A stretch of DNA of 64,000 nucleotides from positions 806,001 to 870,000 of the forward strand of contig CAVSJF010000007.1 in the NCBI GenBank assembly GCA_963728155.1, read 5' to 3'. The DNA is from JACVRW01 sp963728155 (GTDB taxonomy: Bacteria > Actinomycetota > Thermoleophilia > Solirubrobacterales > Thermoleophilaceae). A program made the position numbers and the translations under genes. The notes beneath the pieces are model-generated. The model did not search any database. It was not told where the DNA came from and saw only the letters and a program-made list of their open reading frames with translations. Every line of letters starts with the position of its first letter. Within the stretch, counting starts at the first letter, position 1. Below, piece after piece: positions 1 through 10,570 of this stretch.

Positions 1-45
1 GTGAGGGTCGACGCCAACGACCCATCCAAGCTCGTCATCGGATAG
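1..45 (+). CDS. C-terminal tail of an upstream protein (partial)
   Basis: Only the last 14 codons and the TAG stop are in the window. They read VRVDANDPSKLVIG. The pattern of hydrophobic residue, basic residue, D, then N/P-rich turn and a short hydrophobic end resembles the end of the next protein (KFDPHKRREFVL). The missing gene may therefore be a tandem paralogue of it, probably DUF3592-like. The following ATG abuts the stop without a gap, so the two are probably translated from one mRNA. Confidence 0.5.
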   Translation: MRVDANDPSKLVIG

Positions 46-468
46 ATGCGGGCACTGATCTGGTCGGGCTGGCTGATGGTCGCCCTCGGGGCGGCCACGC
101 TGGCCGCCTCGGTGGCGGCCGGCTCAGTCTTGTTCGGGCTCTTGATGCTGGCGTGTGTCGCCGGCCCGGGGCTGCTCATGATCTGGCTCGCGAGCGGCTG
201 GGACAAGTCGCTCGCGAGCAACGAGCTGCATCGCTTCGGCCGCCCCGCCAGCGCCACCGTTCGCAAGGTCGAGGACGCGACGCTCGACGCGGGCGGCACC
301 CGCACCGCGCGGGTCTCACTCGACGTGAGCCCACGCAACGAGAGCGCCTACCGAACGCGGCGAACGGTGGTCCTGCCGGGAGGGCGCATTCCCGCCGAGG
401 GCGAGACGGTGACCATCAAGTTCGACCCCCACAAGCGGCGCGAGTTCGTGCTGCTGGAGGAGAGTTAG
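46..468 (+). CDS. Small membrane protein, DUF3592-like
   Basis: A 140-residue protein with two hydrophobic segments (about residues 6-30 and 32-50), then a soluble domain of about 85 residues rich in beta-forming residues that ends KFDPHKRREFVLLEES. This layout (one or two membrane spans followed by a small beta domain closing on a DP/P turn) is typical of DUF3592-type envelope proteins, whose function is unknown. The ATG directly follows the stop of the preceding coding region. The family assignment rests on layout and the C-terminal turn rather than a clear signature. Confidence 0.7.
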   Translation: MRALIWSGWLMVALGAATLAASVAAGSVLFGLLMLACVAGPGLLMIWLASGWDKSLASNELHRFGRPASATVRKVEDATLDAGGTRTARVSLDVSPRNESAYRTRRTVVLPGGRIPAEGETVTIKFDPHKRREFVLLEES

Positions 469-495
469 GGCCGCGTCACCGAGTAGGTTGTCGCG

Positions 496-1362
496 ATGCT
501 CCGCGCCTCCCTCGCGGCGCTCGCGCTGCTGCTGGCCGTCGCCGCCCCCGCCCAAGCCGCCCCCGAGCTTTCCTCCATTTTCGAGTCGGTCACCCGCAGC
601 GCGCAGGAGCTGCGGGTGGAGCCGCCGCGGCCCGTGGATTGGTTCCCGGTGCGCGGGATCGTCGACTTCGGCGAGGCTGATGCGCGGTTTGGAGCGTCGA
701 GGTACGGGCGCCGGCACGAGGGCCAGGACGTGTTCGCCAAGGCCGGCACGCCCTTGGTCTCGATTCGCAGCGGCACGGTGGTGGAGACCGGCAACGACGG
801 TGGGCGCGGCAACTACATCGCGATATGGAGCCCCGAGCTCGACACGACCTACGTCTACCTCCACATGCGAGCACCCACCCGCCTGAGGAAGCGCGAGCCG
901 GTCGAGGCGGGCGAGCGCATGGGGGCGGTGGGGTGCACGGGCTCCTGCTGGGGCGATCACCTTCATCTCGAGATGCGCAGGGGCCGGGGAACCACCGGCA
1001 AGCCGCTCGACCCCTTGCCGATGCTGCGCGTGCTCGCCGGGGCGGGCGCGTTAGCCTGCGCGCACGTGGACCAGATGAAGCTGCGCAACCGCCTGGTCAT
1101 GGCCACCCAGATGTGGCGTCAGGCGACCACCGATCCGCTGCCGCGCATGCCACCTGGCGAGCCGGAGCGGCAGCTCGAGGACTTCGAGCTCAAGCTGGTG
1201 GACATGCTGTGCGCGCAGGCCACTCCGCAGACCGCGCGGGACGCGGCCGACAAGACGTGGGATCTCGTGCACGACCGCGGAAATGACGATGTGGTCAAAC
1301 GGCGAGTGATGGAGTGTCACGAGGCGCTGGCTCGCCTGTCGGCCCGCGGAAGCGGACTCTGA
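496..1362 (+). CDS. Secreted M23 (LytM-type) metallopeptidase
   Basis: The 288-residue product starts with a signal peptide (LALLLAVAAPAQA, predicted cleavage near residue 21). A peptidase M23 domain follows at about residues 50-175. The zinc-binding motifs are visible: HxxxD as H74-E-G-Q-D78 and HxH as H155-L-H157, with the usual 'GNYIAIW' and 'YVYLHM' core strands between. M23 enzymes cut peptide cross-links in peptidoglycan. The C-terminal 110 residues are helical, carry two cysteines and match no domain I recognise. The gene stands 27 bases after the previous stop, and its 3' end overlaps the start proposed for the next gene. Confidence 0.9.
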   Translation: MLRASLAALALLLAVAAPAQAAPELSSIFESVTRSAQELRVEPPRPVDWFPVRGIVDFGEADARFGASRYGRRHEGQDVFAKAGTPLVSIRSGTVVETGNDGGRGNYIAIWSPELDTTYVYLHMRAPTRLRKREPVEAGERMGAVGCTGSCWGDHLHLEMRRGRGTTGKPLDPLPMLRVLAGAGALACAHVDQMKLRNRLVMATQMWRQATTDPLPRMPPGEPERQLEDFELKLVDMLCAQATPQTARDAADKTWDLVHDRGNDDVVKRRVMECHEALARLSARGSGL

Positions 1363-3821
1363 ACCGCCTCCCCGAGCTCTTCGGCCAACGCCTGAGAGCG
1401 CGTTCGCTCGCCTACCTTTTCTGCGCCGGGGCGCTGATGGCGGGCCTGACGATCGCGCTGCCCCACGCCGCCTCGGTCGACGACACCGGCCTCGGCCTCA
1501 TCGCCGCGGGCGCGGCGCTCCTGGGCCTGGCCCTGTTGCTCGGGGCCGGTCGGACGGCCATGTGGCAGCTGCACCTGGCGCTCGCCGCCGGGACGGTGAT
1601 GGTCGCGCTGGCCAACGACTTCACCGGCCAGACCGGCTCTCTACCCGCTGCTCTTCAGCTGGCCGATTCTCTACGCGTTCTACTTCCTCGAGCGCTCCGC
1701 GGCCATTGCTCACGTCACGCTCGCCGCGGTGGCCTACGTGATCGTGTTGGCCACCGGAGATCTGCCGAGCCCGTACGTGCGCTGGCTGCTCGCGATCGGC
1801 ACGCCGACGGTGGCGGGGCTCCTCATCGCTCGGCTGCTGCAGCAGGTGCGCGCCGAGAAGGTCGACACGCGCGAGCGCGAGTCGCTGCTCCAGCAGAACG
1901 AGGCACGCACGCGGATCGTGCTGGACAGCGCACCGGATGCTTTCGTGGCCATCGATCGCGACGGGGTGGTGAGCACGTGGAACGCGGCTGCCGAACGCAT
2001 GCTGGGCTGGTCGGCGGCCGAGGCTGTCGGCAAGCCGCTGCGCACGCTGATCATTCCGCCGGAGCTGCGCGAGGAGAACGACCAGCTGCGCCGCAACCTC
2101 CTCGATCCGACTGAAGCCGATGCCACGCGAGTTCTCGAGCTCGAGCTTCAGCGCCGCGACGGCACCCGCTTCCCGGCCGAGGTGAGAGCCTCGCGGGTGA
2201 CCGTGCGCGGCGAGGTGTTCGCGGCCGGCTTCCTGCGTGACGCCACTGACCGGCTGCGCCGCGAGGCCGAGCGCGAGGCGCTGATGCGCGAGCAGGCCGC
2301 CCGCGCCGAGGCGGAGCGGGTGGCGGGGATGGTGAGCGGCATGCAGCAGCTCGTGGACGCGGCGCTCGCCCATCGCTCGCTCCACGAGATCCTCCCGGTG
2401 CTCGCCGGCGCGTCTGCACGCCGTGCTCAGGGCCGACTCCGCCGCCATCTACCTAGCCGAGGAGCGCGATCAGCTCGAGCTCGCCGCCGCGTCGGGCGGG
2501 ACCCCGGGCGAGAGCTTCGCCGGCCGCGTCGCCGAACGGCGCGAGGCGATGCTCGACGACGCCGAGGACTCGTCGATGATCGGCGTGCCGCTGCTCGCGG
2601 GCGGGGAGCTGACCGGAGTGCTCGTGGTGTGCGCCGCAGCCCCCCGCCACTTCAGCCCCGACGACCTCAACCTGCTGCGCCTGGCCGCCGACCGGGTGGC
2701 GCTGGCCATCGATCACGCGCGCCTCTACCAACGCGAGCTCAAGATCGCCGAGACCCTGCAGCGCAGCCTGCTGCCCGAGCGCCTGCCCGGGCTTCCCGGC
2801 CTGGAGGTGGCGGCGCGCTACCTGCCCGCCGCGGCGGAGGCCGAGGTGGGAGGCGACTGGTACGACGTGCTCACGATTTCCGGCGGCCGGGTCGGCCTCG
2901 TGATGGGCGATATAGCGGGGAAGGGCCTGGCCGCTGCCTCGATGGTGGGCCGCCTGCGCAGCGCTCTGCGCGCCTACGCGCTGGAGGGACACTCGCCCGA
3001 ACTCGCCGTCGGCCGGCTCAACCGCCTCATCTGGGCCGAGGCGCAGGAGGGCCAGATGGCGACGCTCCTGTTCATGGTCGTGGACCCCGCCGAGGGCCGG
3101 GTGGAGTGGGTGAACGCCGGCCACCCGCCGCCGCTGCTGGCCATGGGCAGCGAGCCGCCCCGGTTCCTGGAGGGCGCGAGCTCGGTGCCCCTCGGGGTGC
3201 TCCCCTTCCCGAGCTTCCGGGCTAGCTCTGTGGAGGTGGATGCCGACTCGACGGTGGTGCTCTACACCGACGGTCTCATCGAGCGCCCGGGCGAGAACAT
3301 CGACCTCGGGCTGGAACGGCTCGCGAAGCTCGTGAACGGCCAGCGCGGCGACCCCAACGCTCTGTGTGACCTGCTGCTGAAGCTCGCTCATCCCCGACGG
3401 CGCGCCGGCCGACGACGTGGCACTCCTGGCCCTGCGCACCGTTCCCATGTCCGACCGTTTCAACGTCGAGTTCGCGCCCGAGCCCGAGGCGCTCGCGTCC
3501 ATGCGCGAGCTCCTGCGGCGCTGGCTGCGCCACGCGGGGGCCAACGACAACGAGCTCGCCGAGATCGTGACCGCTTGCGGCGAGGCGGCCACCAACGCGA
3601 TCGAGCACTCGGGTGCCGCCGCGGGCATTCCCTGCGAGCTCAGCGGCCGCCTGGCGGGCAGAAAGGTCGAGCTGACCCTGCGCGATCGGGGCGCCTGGCG
3701 CCCTCCTCGCGACGGTGAAGGCGGCCGCGGCTTGGTCCTGATGCGTGCGCTGGTGGACGAACTCGACGTAACATCGACTGCACAGGGCACTACGGTGCGC
3801 CTGTCGCGGACGCTGGAATAG
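1314..3821 (+). CDS. Multidomain sensor: membrane region, PAS, GAF, PP2C (RsbU/SpoIIE) phosphatase, HATPase (RsbW-like); three frameshifts
   Basis: Reconstructed across three single-base shifts (near 1640, 2407 and 3387), this is one protein of about 835 residues. It has hydrophobic segments over the first ~170 residues, a PAS domain (DSAPDAFVAIDRDG), a GAF domain (SAAIYLAEERDQLELAAASG), a SpoIIE/PP2C phosphatase (EVGGDWYDV, VMGDIAGKGL, NAGHPPP, LYTDGLIE, DDVALLAL) and a C-terminal GHKL ATPase of RsbW type (ACGEAATNAIEHS, GGRGLVLM). RsbU-like phosphatases reactivate STAS antagonists, whereas RsbW-like kinases inactivate them, so one chain would carry both opposing activities. The STAS protein lies just downstream. 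No stop separates the PP2C from the kinase domain once the third shift is corrected. The start at 1314 is uncertain. Confidence 0.8.
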
Positions 3822-3850
3822 CCACGGACGGACGCTGAACGGAGGGGTCG

Positions 3851-4207
3851 GTGGACCTGGTCGGACTCGAGATCGAGGATGGGGCGCAGGACATCGTGGT
3901 CGCCCACGTGACGGGCGAGCTCGACATAGTCGGCGCGTCGTCCACCGGCGATGCCATATCCGAGGCCGTGCCGACCTCGGCGCGCGCCCTGGTAGTCGAC
4001 CTGACCGGTCTCGAGTTCATCGACTCGAGCGGGATCGCGATGATGTTCAGCCTGGCCCGCAAGCTCAACGGCCGCCGCCAGGAACTGCGGGTGGTGGCCC
4101 GGGCCGGCGCGCCTGTGCAGCGCGTGCTCGAGCTGGTGGAGTTCGACCGCGCGGCGCCGATCTACGAGACGGTCGAGGACGCGGTGGCCGAGCTGTCGCG
4201 CGACTGA
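3851..4207 (+). CDS. STAS-domain anti-sigma factor antagonist (RsbV/SpoIIAA-like)
   Basis: A 118-residue single STAS domain. The switch motif FIDSSGI places the phosphorylatable serine at S59, and the LVVDLTGLEF strand before it is canonical. Such proteins bind and sequester an anti-sigma kinase when unphosphorylated and are reset by an RsbU-type phosphatase. The GTG start has a good ribosome-binding site (GGAGG, five bases upstream). The gene follows the phosphatase/kinase fusion by 29 bases, which makes it the obvious substrate. No sigma factor is encoded next to it. Confidence 0.93.
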   Translation: MDLVGLEIEDGAQDIVVAHVTGELDIVGASSTGDAISEAVPTSARALVVDLTGLEFIDSSGIAMMFSLARKLNGRRQELRVVARAGAPVQRVLELVEFDRAAPIYETVEDAVAELSRD

Positions 4208-4997
4208 TCCTCGAGGAAGTCCAGCACCAGCCGCGTTGAACTCCTCGGCCCGCTCCACCTGGGCGCCGTGCGGGCAGGCCTCCATCACGCTCAGCCGGGC
4301 GCCGGGGATCAGCTCGGCGAGCTGAGCCGACTTCCAGACCGGCACGAGCACGTCGTGCTCGGCGCCTATGACGTGGGTGGGCATCTGGAGCGCACCGAGC
4401 CGGTCGACCGTGTCGTGGCGGCTCGACGCGTCGAGCTGGCGGGCGAACGCGTCAGGCGGCTGAGGGTTGGGGTTCTGCAGCATGAGGTCGCGCAGCCAGG
4501 CGATCGCCTCGGCGTTCTCGAAGAAGCCCTCGGACAGGGTGAGCAGCATCAGCTCGTCGACCCGCTGCTCGCGCGACATCTGCTCGACGCGCGCGCTCCA
4601 GAGCTCGCTGAGCTTGGCCGCCCAGGCGCCTCCGCGTGGCCAGGTCACGGCTAGCGTCAGGGTCCGCACGCGCTCCGGCACGGCCAGCGCCAGCTCTTGG
4701 GCGATGGCGCCGCCCATCGACACGCCGAGCGAGGTGGAAGGAATCGAGCTCGAGCGCGTCGGCAAGGGCGAGGGTGTCCTGAGCCATGTCGGTGACCTCG
4801 TAGGGGCCATCGGCCATCGACGAGCGCCCGACGTCGCGGTTGTCGAAGATGACGGTCTTGTAGCGAGCCGAGAAGGCGGGCACCTGCAGCATCCACGCCA
4901 GCGTGTCCGCGGCGAGTCCCATCACGAGCAGCAGTGGCTCCCCTTCGCCGTGCACCTCGTAGTAGAGCGTCTGGCCGTTGGCTTCGATGGTCGGCAT
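4162..4997 (-). CDS. Alpha/beta hydrolase; two frameshifts
   Basis: The N-terminal part (MPTIEANGQTLYYEVHGEG, then LLLVMGLAAD) is in one frame, and the nucleophile elbow GVSMGGAIAQELAL is in another after a shift near 4735. Late motifs are HVIGAEHDVLVPV (acid region) and a His in MEACPHGAQVE. A second shift near 4235 restores an end like NAALVLDFLE. The fold is that of the 3-oxoadipate enol-lactonase/BioH-like hydrolases, and the substrate is unknown. The gene is convergent with the STAS gene and overlaps its 3' end by about 45 bases, unless the stop has been lost through a further indel. Confidence 0.82.
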
Positions 4998-5054
4998 GGT
5001 GCTCAGAGCCTAATGTCATCCGATCGCAAGCTCTCTGGCGAATGATGTGGTGGG

Positions 5055-6784
5055 ATGACCCTTCTTGTTCTCTTTGCCGTGGTGGCCGGCGCGGGCACCG
5101 CGCTCACGCCCTGCGTGCTGCCGGTGTTGCCGGGCCTGCTGGCCTCGGCCGGCACCGGCGGCCGCCGGCGGCCGCTCGGGGTGATCCTCGGGCTGGCCAT
5201 CACGCACACCATCGCGATCGTCGCGCTGGCGTCCGTGATCGACGGGGTGGGCCTGCCCGACGGCGCGGTGCGGACGCTGGCCGTGGTGGTGCTGCTCGTG
5301 TTCGGCCTGTCGCTGCTCGTGCCCTCGGTGGCGGCACGCATCGAGGCGCCGCTCACCCGGCTGGCGCGCTTCGGGCCGCGCGGGCGCGGCGAGGGGTTCT
5401 GGTCGGGACTGGTGGTGGGCGGCGGTCTCGGATTCGTTTACGCGCCCTGCGCGGGCCCGATCCTGGCCGCGGTGGTCTCGGTCTCCGCCACGCAGGGAGC
5501 GTCCGGGGAGCTCGTGGTGGTGGCGCTCGGTTACGCGGCGGGCTCGGCCCTGGTGCTCCTGGCCATCGCGTACGGAGGACGCAAGCTGATCGGCCGGCTG
5601 CGGGCGGCGGGGCGCGGTCCGGTCGTGCAGCGCACGCTCGGCGCCGTGATGGTGGCCACGGCGGTGGCGGTGGCCGCCGACCTCGACGTGCGCTTTCAGA
5701 CCGCGCTGGCCAACGAGTTCCCGGCGTTCGTGACCAACCCCACCCGCGGCCTCGAGCGCTCGGGCTCGGTGGAGGACCGCCTGGCCGCGCTGCGCGGGCG
5801 TTCGCGCTTCGAGCGAGACCTCCTGCGTCCGGCGGGCCTTCCCGTGCTCGGGCACCGCGCCCGACTTCGCCGGCGACGGCCGCTGGTTCAACACGAAGGG
5901 GCAGGCGCCGCTCGACCTGAAGGCCTGCGCGGGCCGGGTGGTGCTGATCGACTTCTGGACCTACACGTGCATCAACTGCCTGCGCACGCTGCCCTACCTG
6001 CGCGCGTGGGACGAGGGCTACCGCAAGCGCGGGCTGACCGTCGTGGGCGTGCACACGCCCGAGTTCGCCTTCGAGCGCGACGCCGAGCAACGTCGAGCGG
6101 GCGATCGCGCAGAACCACCTGCGCTACCCCGTCGTCCAGGACAACGACTACGCCACCTGGACGCGCGTGGGGCAACCAGTACTGGCCGGCCAAGTACTTG
6201 ATCGACGCGCGCGGGCCGGGTGCGCTACGTCGCATTTCGGCGAGGGCATGTACGAGGAGACCGACTCGGCCATCCGCGCGCTGCTGGCTGAAGCCGGGCG
6301 CGGACCGCCTCGGGGCCCCGGCTCGGGCCGACGTGGAGACGGCCTCGAGCGACCTCGCCACGCCGGAGACCTACCTGGGCTACGAGCGCGCCAAGGGTTT
6401 CCTGCCCGGCCCGCTGCGCCGCGGCTGGGGCGGTATCCGGGCGTGGACGAGCTGCCGCCGGTGAGCTTCGCGCTGTCGGGCACCTGGAACGTGACCAAGG
6501 AAGCCGCGAAGGCGGTGGCGGGCGCCGAGATCGACGCGCGCGTGACCGCGCGCAAGGTCTTCCTGGTGCTGAGCTCGGAGGACGAGCGTCCGCGACAGGT
6601 GGAGGTGCTGCTGGACGGGCGGCCGGTGACGGCGTCGGAGGCGGGCGCCGACGTACGCGGCGGGCGCGTGACGGTGACCGGGGAGCGCCTCTACCGCCTG
6701 GTCGAGCTCGACCGGGTCGAGGACCGCCGGCTGACGCTGCGTCTGCCCGCCGGCGTGAGCGGCTACGCGTTCACGTTCGGCTAG
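5055..6784 (+). CDS. dipZ: DipZ-like protein: CcdA membrane domain fused to TlpA-type thioredoxin and C-terminal beta domain; several frameshifts
   Basis: The first ~240 residues form a CcdA-type transmembrane electron carrier with the paired cysteines of TPCVLPVLPG and YAPCAGPILA. After a shift near 5860 comes a TlpA/ResA-like thioredoxin domain with the CxxC motif in YTCINCLRTLPYL, followed by HTPEFAFE and GNQYWPAKYLID. The last ~120 residues form a beta domain (FALSGTWNV through GYAFTFG) that is also found at the end of mycobacterial DipZ. The system passes reducing equivalents across the membrane to extracytoplasmic disulfides. At least five more one-base shifts (near 6090, 6165, 6215-6230, 6300 and 6430) interrupt the second half, the densest damage in the window. 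The gene could be decayed, but conservation on both sides of each break argues for sequence error. Confidence 0.85.
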
Positions 6785-6832
6785 CGATCGGCCGAAACTG
6801 GCCAGCCGGCCAGGATTGGTACGCTCGCCCTC

Positions 6833-8194
6833 GTGGGCGGCAAGGTCTGCATCATCGGCGCGGGCTCGTCGGGGATAGCCGCCTGCCAGGTACTGCACGC
6901 GCGCGGCATCGACTTCGACTGCTTCGAGAAGGGCTCGGGGGTCGGAGGCAACTGGCGCTACGAGAACGACAACGGCATGTCGTCGGCCTACCGCTCGCTC
7001 TTCATCAACACCTCGCGCCAGATGATGGAGTACGCGAGCTACCCGATGCCGGCGGACTATCCGGACTACCCGCATCACAGCCAGATAGCCCGCTACTTCG
7101 ACAGCTTCGTCGACCACTTCCGCTTTCGCGACCGGATCCGCTTCAGGACCGAGGTCACGGCGGTCGACCCCGACGGCTCGGGGGCGCTGGCTGGTGACCC
7201 TCGACGACGGCGAGGAGAACTTCTACGACGCGGTCATGGTGGCCAACGGCCACCACTGGGACCCCAAGTACCCCGAGCCCCCCGTTTCCGGGGCAGGAGC
7301 GCTTCGCCGGCGAGCAGATCCACGCCCACCACTACCGCGAGCCCGACGAGCGCTTCGAGGGCAAGAACGTGCTCGTGCTCGGCATCGGCAACTCGGCCAC
7401 CGACATCGCCGTCGAGACCTCGCGCGTGTCGGAGATGACCTATCTGGCCATGCGCCGCGGGGCGCACGTCCTGCCCAAGTACATCGCCGGCACCCCCACC
7501 GACCAGCTCGGCCCGAAGTGGATGAGCCTGCTGCCGTTCTGGGTCACCCGTGCCCTGTTCATGCGCGAGCTCAAGCACGTGCAGGGCCCAATGGAGAACT
7601 ACGGCCTGCCCAAGCCCGACCACAAGCTGGGCGAGGCCCACCCGACGATCTCCGCCGACCTGCTGGCGCGCATCGGCCACGGCCGCGTCACCCCCAAGCC
7701 CAACATCGCGCGCATGGAGAGCGACCGTGTCCATTTCGCCGACGGCACCAGCGCTGCCGATCGACACCGTCGTCTGGTGCACGGGCTACCGCATCACGTT
7801 CCCCTTCCTGCGGGGCGAGGTGATGGAAGCCGAGGGCAATCACGTGCCTCTGTTCCGCCGCGTGGTCCATCCGGAGGCCCCCGGGCTCTACTTCATCGGG
7901 CTGGTGCAGCCGCTGGGGGCGGTCATGCCGATCGCCGAGCTCCAGGCGGAGTGGGTGGCCGACCTCTTCCAGGGCAGGGCGGCGCTGCCCGAGCCCGAAG
8001 CGATGAAGGGCGAGATCGAGAGCGAGGAGGCGGCCATGCGCAAGCGCTACGTCGCCTCGACCCGGCACACCATCCAGGTCGACTACTACCCGTACATGCG
8101 GCTGCTTCGCAAGGAGCGAAAGCGCCGCGAGGGCGTGAAGCGCGCACTGCCCGCCGGTCGCGAGCGGCCGCGGGAGCCCGCCCGGGCGCTGTAG
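6833..8194 (+). CDS. Flavin-containing monooxygenase (FMO / Baeyer-Villiger type); three frameshifts
   Basis: The first Rossmann motif (VCIIGAGSSGIAACQ) binds FAD, followed by GVGGNWRY. The FMO signature FxGxxxHxxxY is visible as FAGEQIHAHHY, and the NADPH fold as VLGIGNSATDIA. The C-terminal part (VVWCTGYRITFPFL, GLYFIGLVQP) is typical of the family. Shifts occur at the G run 7180-7184 (one extra G), the C run 7278-7283 (one extra C) and near 7760. The enzyme inserts oxygen into a ketone or oxidises a soft nucleophile using NADPH. The SDR and aldehyde dehydrogenase that follow on the same strand suggest a ketone or alcohol oxidation pathway. The GTG start lacks an obvious ribosome-binding site. 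Confidence 0.88.
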
Positions 8195-8196
8195 AG

Positions 8197-8997
8197 ATGC
8201 CCGGCGTGGCCGTTGTCACCGGCGCCGGCCGCGGCTTCGGGCGCGAGATCGCCAGGCTCCTGGCGGGACGCGGTTACACGGTTCTGGCCACCGACATCGA
8301 CGGGGACGCGGCGGCTGCGACACCGCCGAGGAGGTCGGCGGCTTCGCGGCCCAGCTCGACGTGCGCGACCCGGACGCTCACCGCGAGGCGGCGCGGATCG
8401 CGGTGGAGCGCGGGCCGCTCGAGGTCTGGGTCAACAACGCCGGGATTCTGCGCACGCGAAAGGCGTGGGAGCACAGCGACGAGGAGGTGCGCCTGCTGGC
8501 CGAGGTGAACGTATGGGGGTGATCTGGGGCTCCCGGGCGGCGATCGACGCCATGCGCGACCGCGGCGGCGAGAACATGCACGTGATCAACCTGGCCTCCA
8601 TGTCCGCGCTGGCGCCCGTGCCGGGCCTGGCGGTGTACGCGGCGACCAAGCACGCTGTGCTGGGCTTCACCGCGTCGCTGGCCGGGGACCTGCGGGCGGC
8701 GGGCCTGCCGATCCGGGTGCACGCCGTGTGCCCCGACGGCGCCGACACCGACATGACCAGCGAGCGCGCGGCGCGAGCCCGACTCGGCGATCATCTGGTC
8801 GGCGCCCCGGATGCTCTCCGCGGTGGAGGTGGCCGAGGCCGTGGTCGGGCTGATCGATTCCAAGCGGCTGGTGTTGGTGATCCCGCGCTGGCGCGGATGG
8901 GCCGCGCGCGGCACGGCGCTGGCGGGCCGGCACGCCGTGGCGCGCCGGTGAGCCGCTGCGCAAGCTGGGCGAGCGACGGCGGGCGAAGCGCCGTTAG
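8197..8997 (+). CDS. Short-chain dehydrogenase/reductase; frameshifts
   Basis: The classical SDR motifs are present: VVTGAGRGFGREIA (cofactor loop), VNNAGILRT, INLASMSA and the active-site YAATKHA. The reading frame breaks near 8322, at the G run 8515-8519 (one G short of restoring VNVWGVIWG), near 8775 and near 8945. Restoring the last shift extends the end to a basic tail (LGERRRAKRR). The gene starts two bases after the monooxygenase stop, so the two are co-transcribed. It probably interconverts an alcohol and a ketone in the same pathway, and the substrate cannot be read from the sequence. Confidence 0.83.
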
Positions 8998-9027
8998 GGT
9001 TCGCCCTGAACTCGACCAGGAGAAGAC

Positions 9028-10563
9028 GTGGCCACAGCGATTCCCGAGGTGCAGGACAACGGCGGCGGCGACGTTGCCGCACCGAAGCAGATCGAGGTCG
9101 AGAACCCGGCCACGGGACGGGTGATCGCGAGCGTCGACGTGGTCTCCGCGCAGCAGCTCGGCGAGCTCGTGGCCCGCGCCCGCGCGGCGCAGCCCGGCTG
9201 GGAGGCGCTCGGCTTCGAGGGCCGCGCGGCGGTGCTCAAGCGGGCCCAGCGGTGGATGATCGACAACTCCGACCGCGTCGTCCAGACGATCGTCTCGGAG
9301 ACCGGCAAGGCCTGGGACGAGGCGTACATCGCCGAGGTCAACTACGCCGCGGGCGCCCTCGGCTTCTGGGCCAAGAATGCCCCGAAGTTCCTGGCCGACG
9401 AGAAGGTCAGGACCGCCGCGCCCTTCGTCAAGGGCCGCAAGCTGACCGTGCGCTACGCGCCGGTCGGCGTGGTCGGCGTGATCAGCCCCTGGAACTACCC
9501 GCTCTCCAACTCCTTCGGCGACGCGATCCCGGCCCTGGCCGCGGGCAACGCGGTGATCCTCAAGCCCAGCGAGGTCACGCCGCTCACGTCGATGCTGATG
9601 GGCGAGATGATGCGCGAGTGCGGCCTGCCCGAGGGCGTCTACCAGGTGGCGCCCGGGTTCGGCGAGACCGGCGCGGCGCTGATCGACGCGGTCGACTTCG
9701 TCATGTTCACGGGCTCCACCGCCACCGGCAAGAAGGTGATGGAGCGCGCCGCGCAGACGCTCACGCCCGTCGCGCTCGAGATGGGTGGCAAGGACCCGAT
9801 GATCGTCTGCGCCGACGCCGACCTCCAGCGCGCCGCCAACGCGGCCGTCCACTACTCGATGCAGAACACGGGCCAGACCTGCATCTCGACCGAGCGCGTG
9901 TACGTGGAGGAGCCCATCTACGACGAGTTCGTCAGCCTGGTCACGGAGAAGGTCCGTGAGCTGCGGGTGGGGGCCCCGGGAGAGGCGGGCAGCGTCGACG
10001 TGGGCGCGATGATCCACCCGCCGCAGTCCGACATCGTCGAGGCGCACGTGAAGGACGCGGTCGAGAAGGGAGCGCGCGTGGTGGCGGGCGGAGCGCGCCG
10101 CGACGAGAACGGGCACTTCTTCGAGCCCACCGTGCTGGTCGACGTCGACCACGGCATGGACTGCATGCGCGAGGAGACCTTCGGCCCGACGCTGCCGATC
10201 ATGAAGGTCGCGGACTCAGAGGAGGCCGTGCGCCTGTCCAACGACACCGACTACGGGCTCCAGGCGTCGGTCTGGACCAAGGACGTGGCCAAGGGCGAGC
10301 GGCTGGCGCGGCGAATCGAGGCCGGCGCGGTGACGGTGAACGACGCGCAGATCAACTACGTCGCCCTCGAGCTGCCCATGGGGGGCTGGAAGTCGTCGGG
10401 GCTCGGCTCGCGCCACGGCGCCGACGGGATTCGCAAGTACACCAAGAAGCAGGCGCTCGTGGTCACGCGGTTCGCGCCCAAGAGGGACCTGCACATGCTG
10501 CCCTACTCGGCCCGCAAGACCAAGCTGATCCAGCGGATGATCACGTTCGTGAACCGCCGCTGA
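9028..10563 (+). CDS. NAD(P)-dependent aldehyde dehydrogenase
   Basis: An intact 511-residue enzyme of the ALDH superfamily. Visible are the cofactor-binding strand GVISPWNYPLSN, FTGSTATGKK, the general base E251 in LEMGGKDP and the catalytic C285 in NTGQTCISTERV. EETFGPTLPI and GWKSSGLGSRHG are the late conserved motifs. The sequence is closest in feel to succinate-semialdehyde and aryl-aldehyde dehydrogenases. The GTG start is supported by an AGGAGAAG sequence six bases upstream. It follows the SDR by 30 bases and would complete oxidation of an alcohol or aldehyde to an acid. Confidence 0.95.
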   Translation: MATAIPEVQDNGGGDVAAPKQIEVENPATGRVIASVDVVSAQQLGELVARARAAQPGWEALGFEGRAAVLKRAQRWMIDNSDRVVQTIVSETGKAWDEAYIAEVNYAAGALGFWAKNAPKFLADEKVRTAAPFVKGRKLTVRYAPVGVVGVISPWNYPLSNSFGDAIPALAAGNAVILKPSEVTPLTSMLMGEMMRECGLPEGVYQVAPGFGETGAALIDAVDFVMFTGSTATGKKVMERAAQTLTPVALEMGGKDPMIVCADADLQRAANAAVHYSMQNTGQTCISTERVYVEEPIYDEFVSLVTEKVRELRVGAPGEAGSVDVGAMIHPPQSDIVEAHVKDAVEKGARVVAGGARRDENGHFFEPTVLVDVDHGMDCMREETFGPTLPIMKVADSEEAVRLSNDTDYGLQASVWTKDVAKGERLARRIEAGAVTVNDAQINYVALELPMGGWKSSGLGSRHGADGIRKYTKKQALVVTRFAPKRDLHMLPYSARKTKLIQRMITFVNRR

Positions 10564-10570
10564 GCGCGGC

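Noticed and set aside
6833..8194. Frameshifts in the monooxygenase as programmed frameshifting
   Set aside because: Three shifts of different direction sit at plain G or C runs with no slippery heptamer or downstream structure, and similar breaks occur in unrelated genes.
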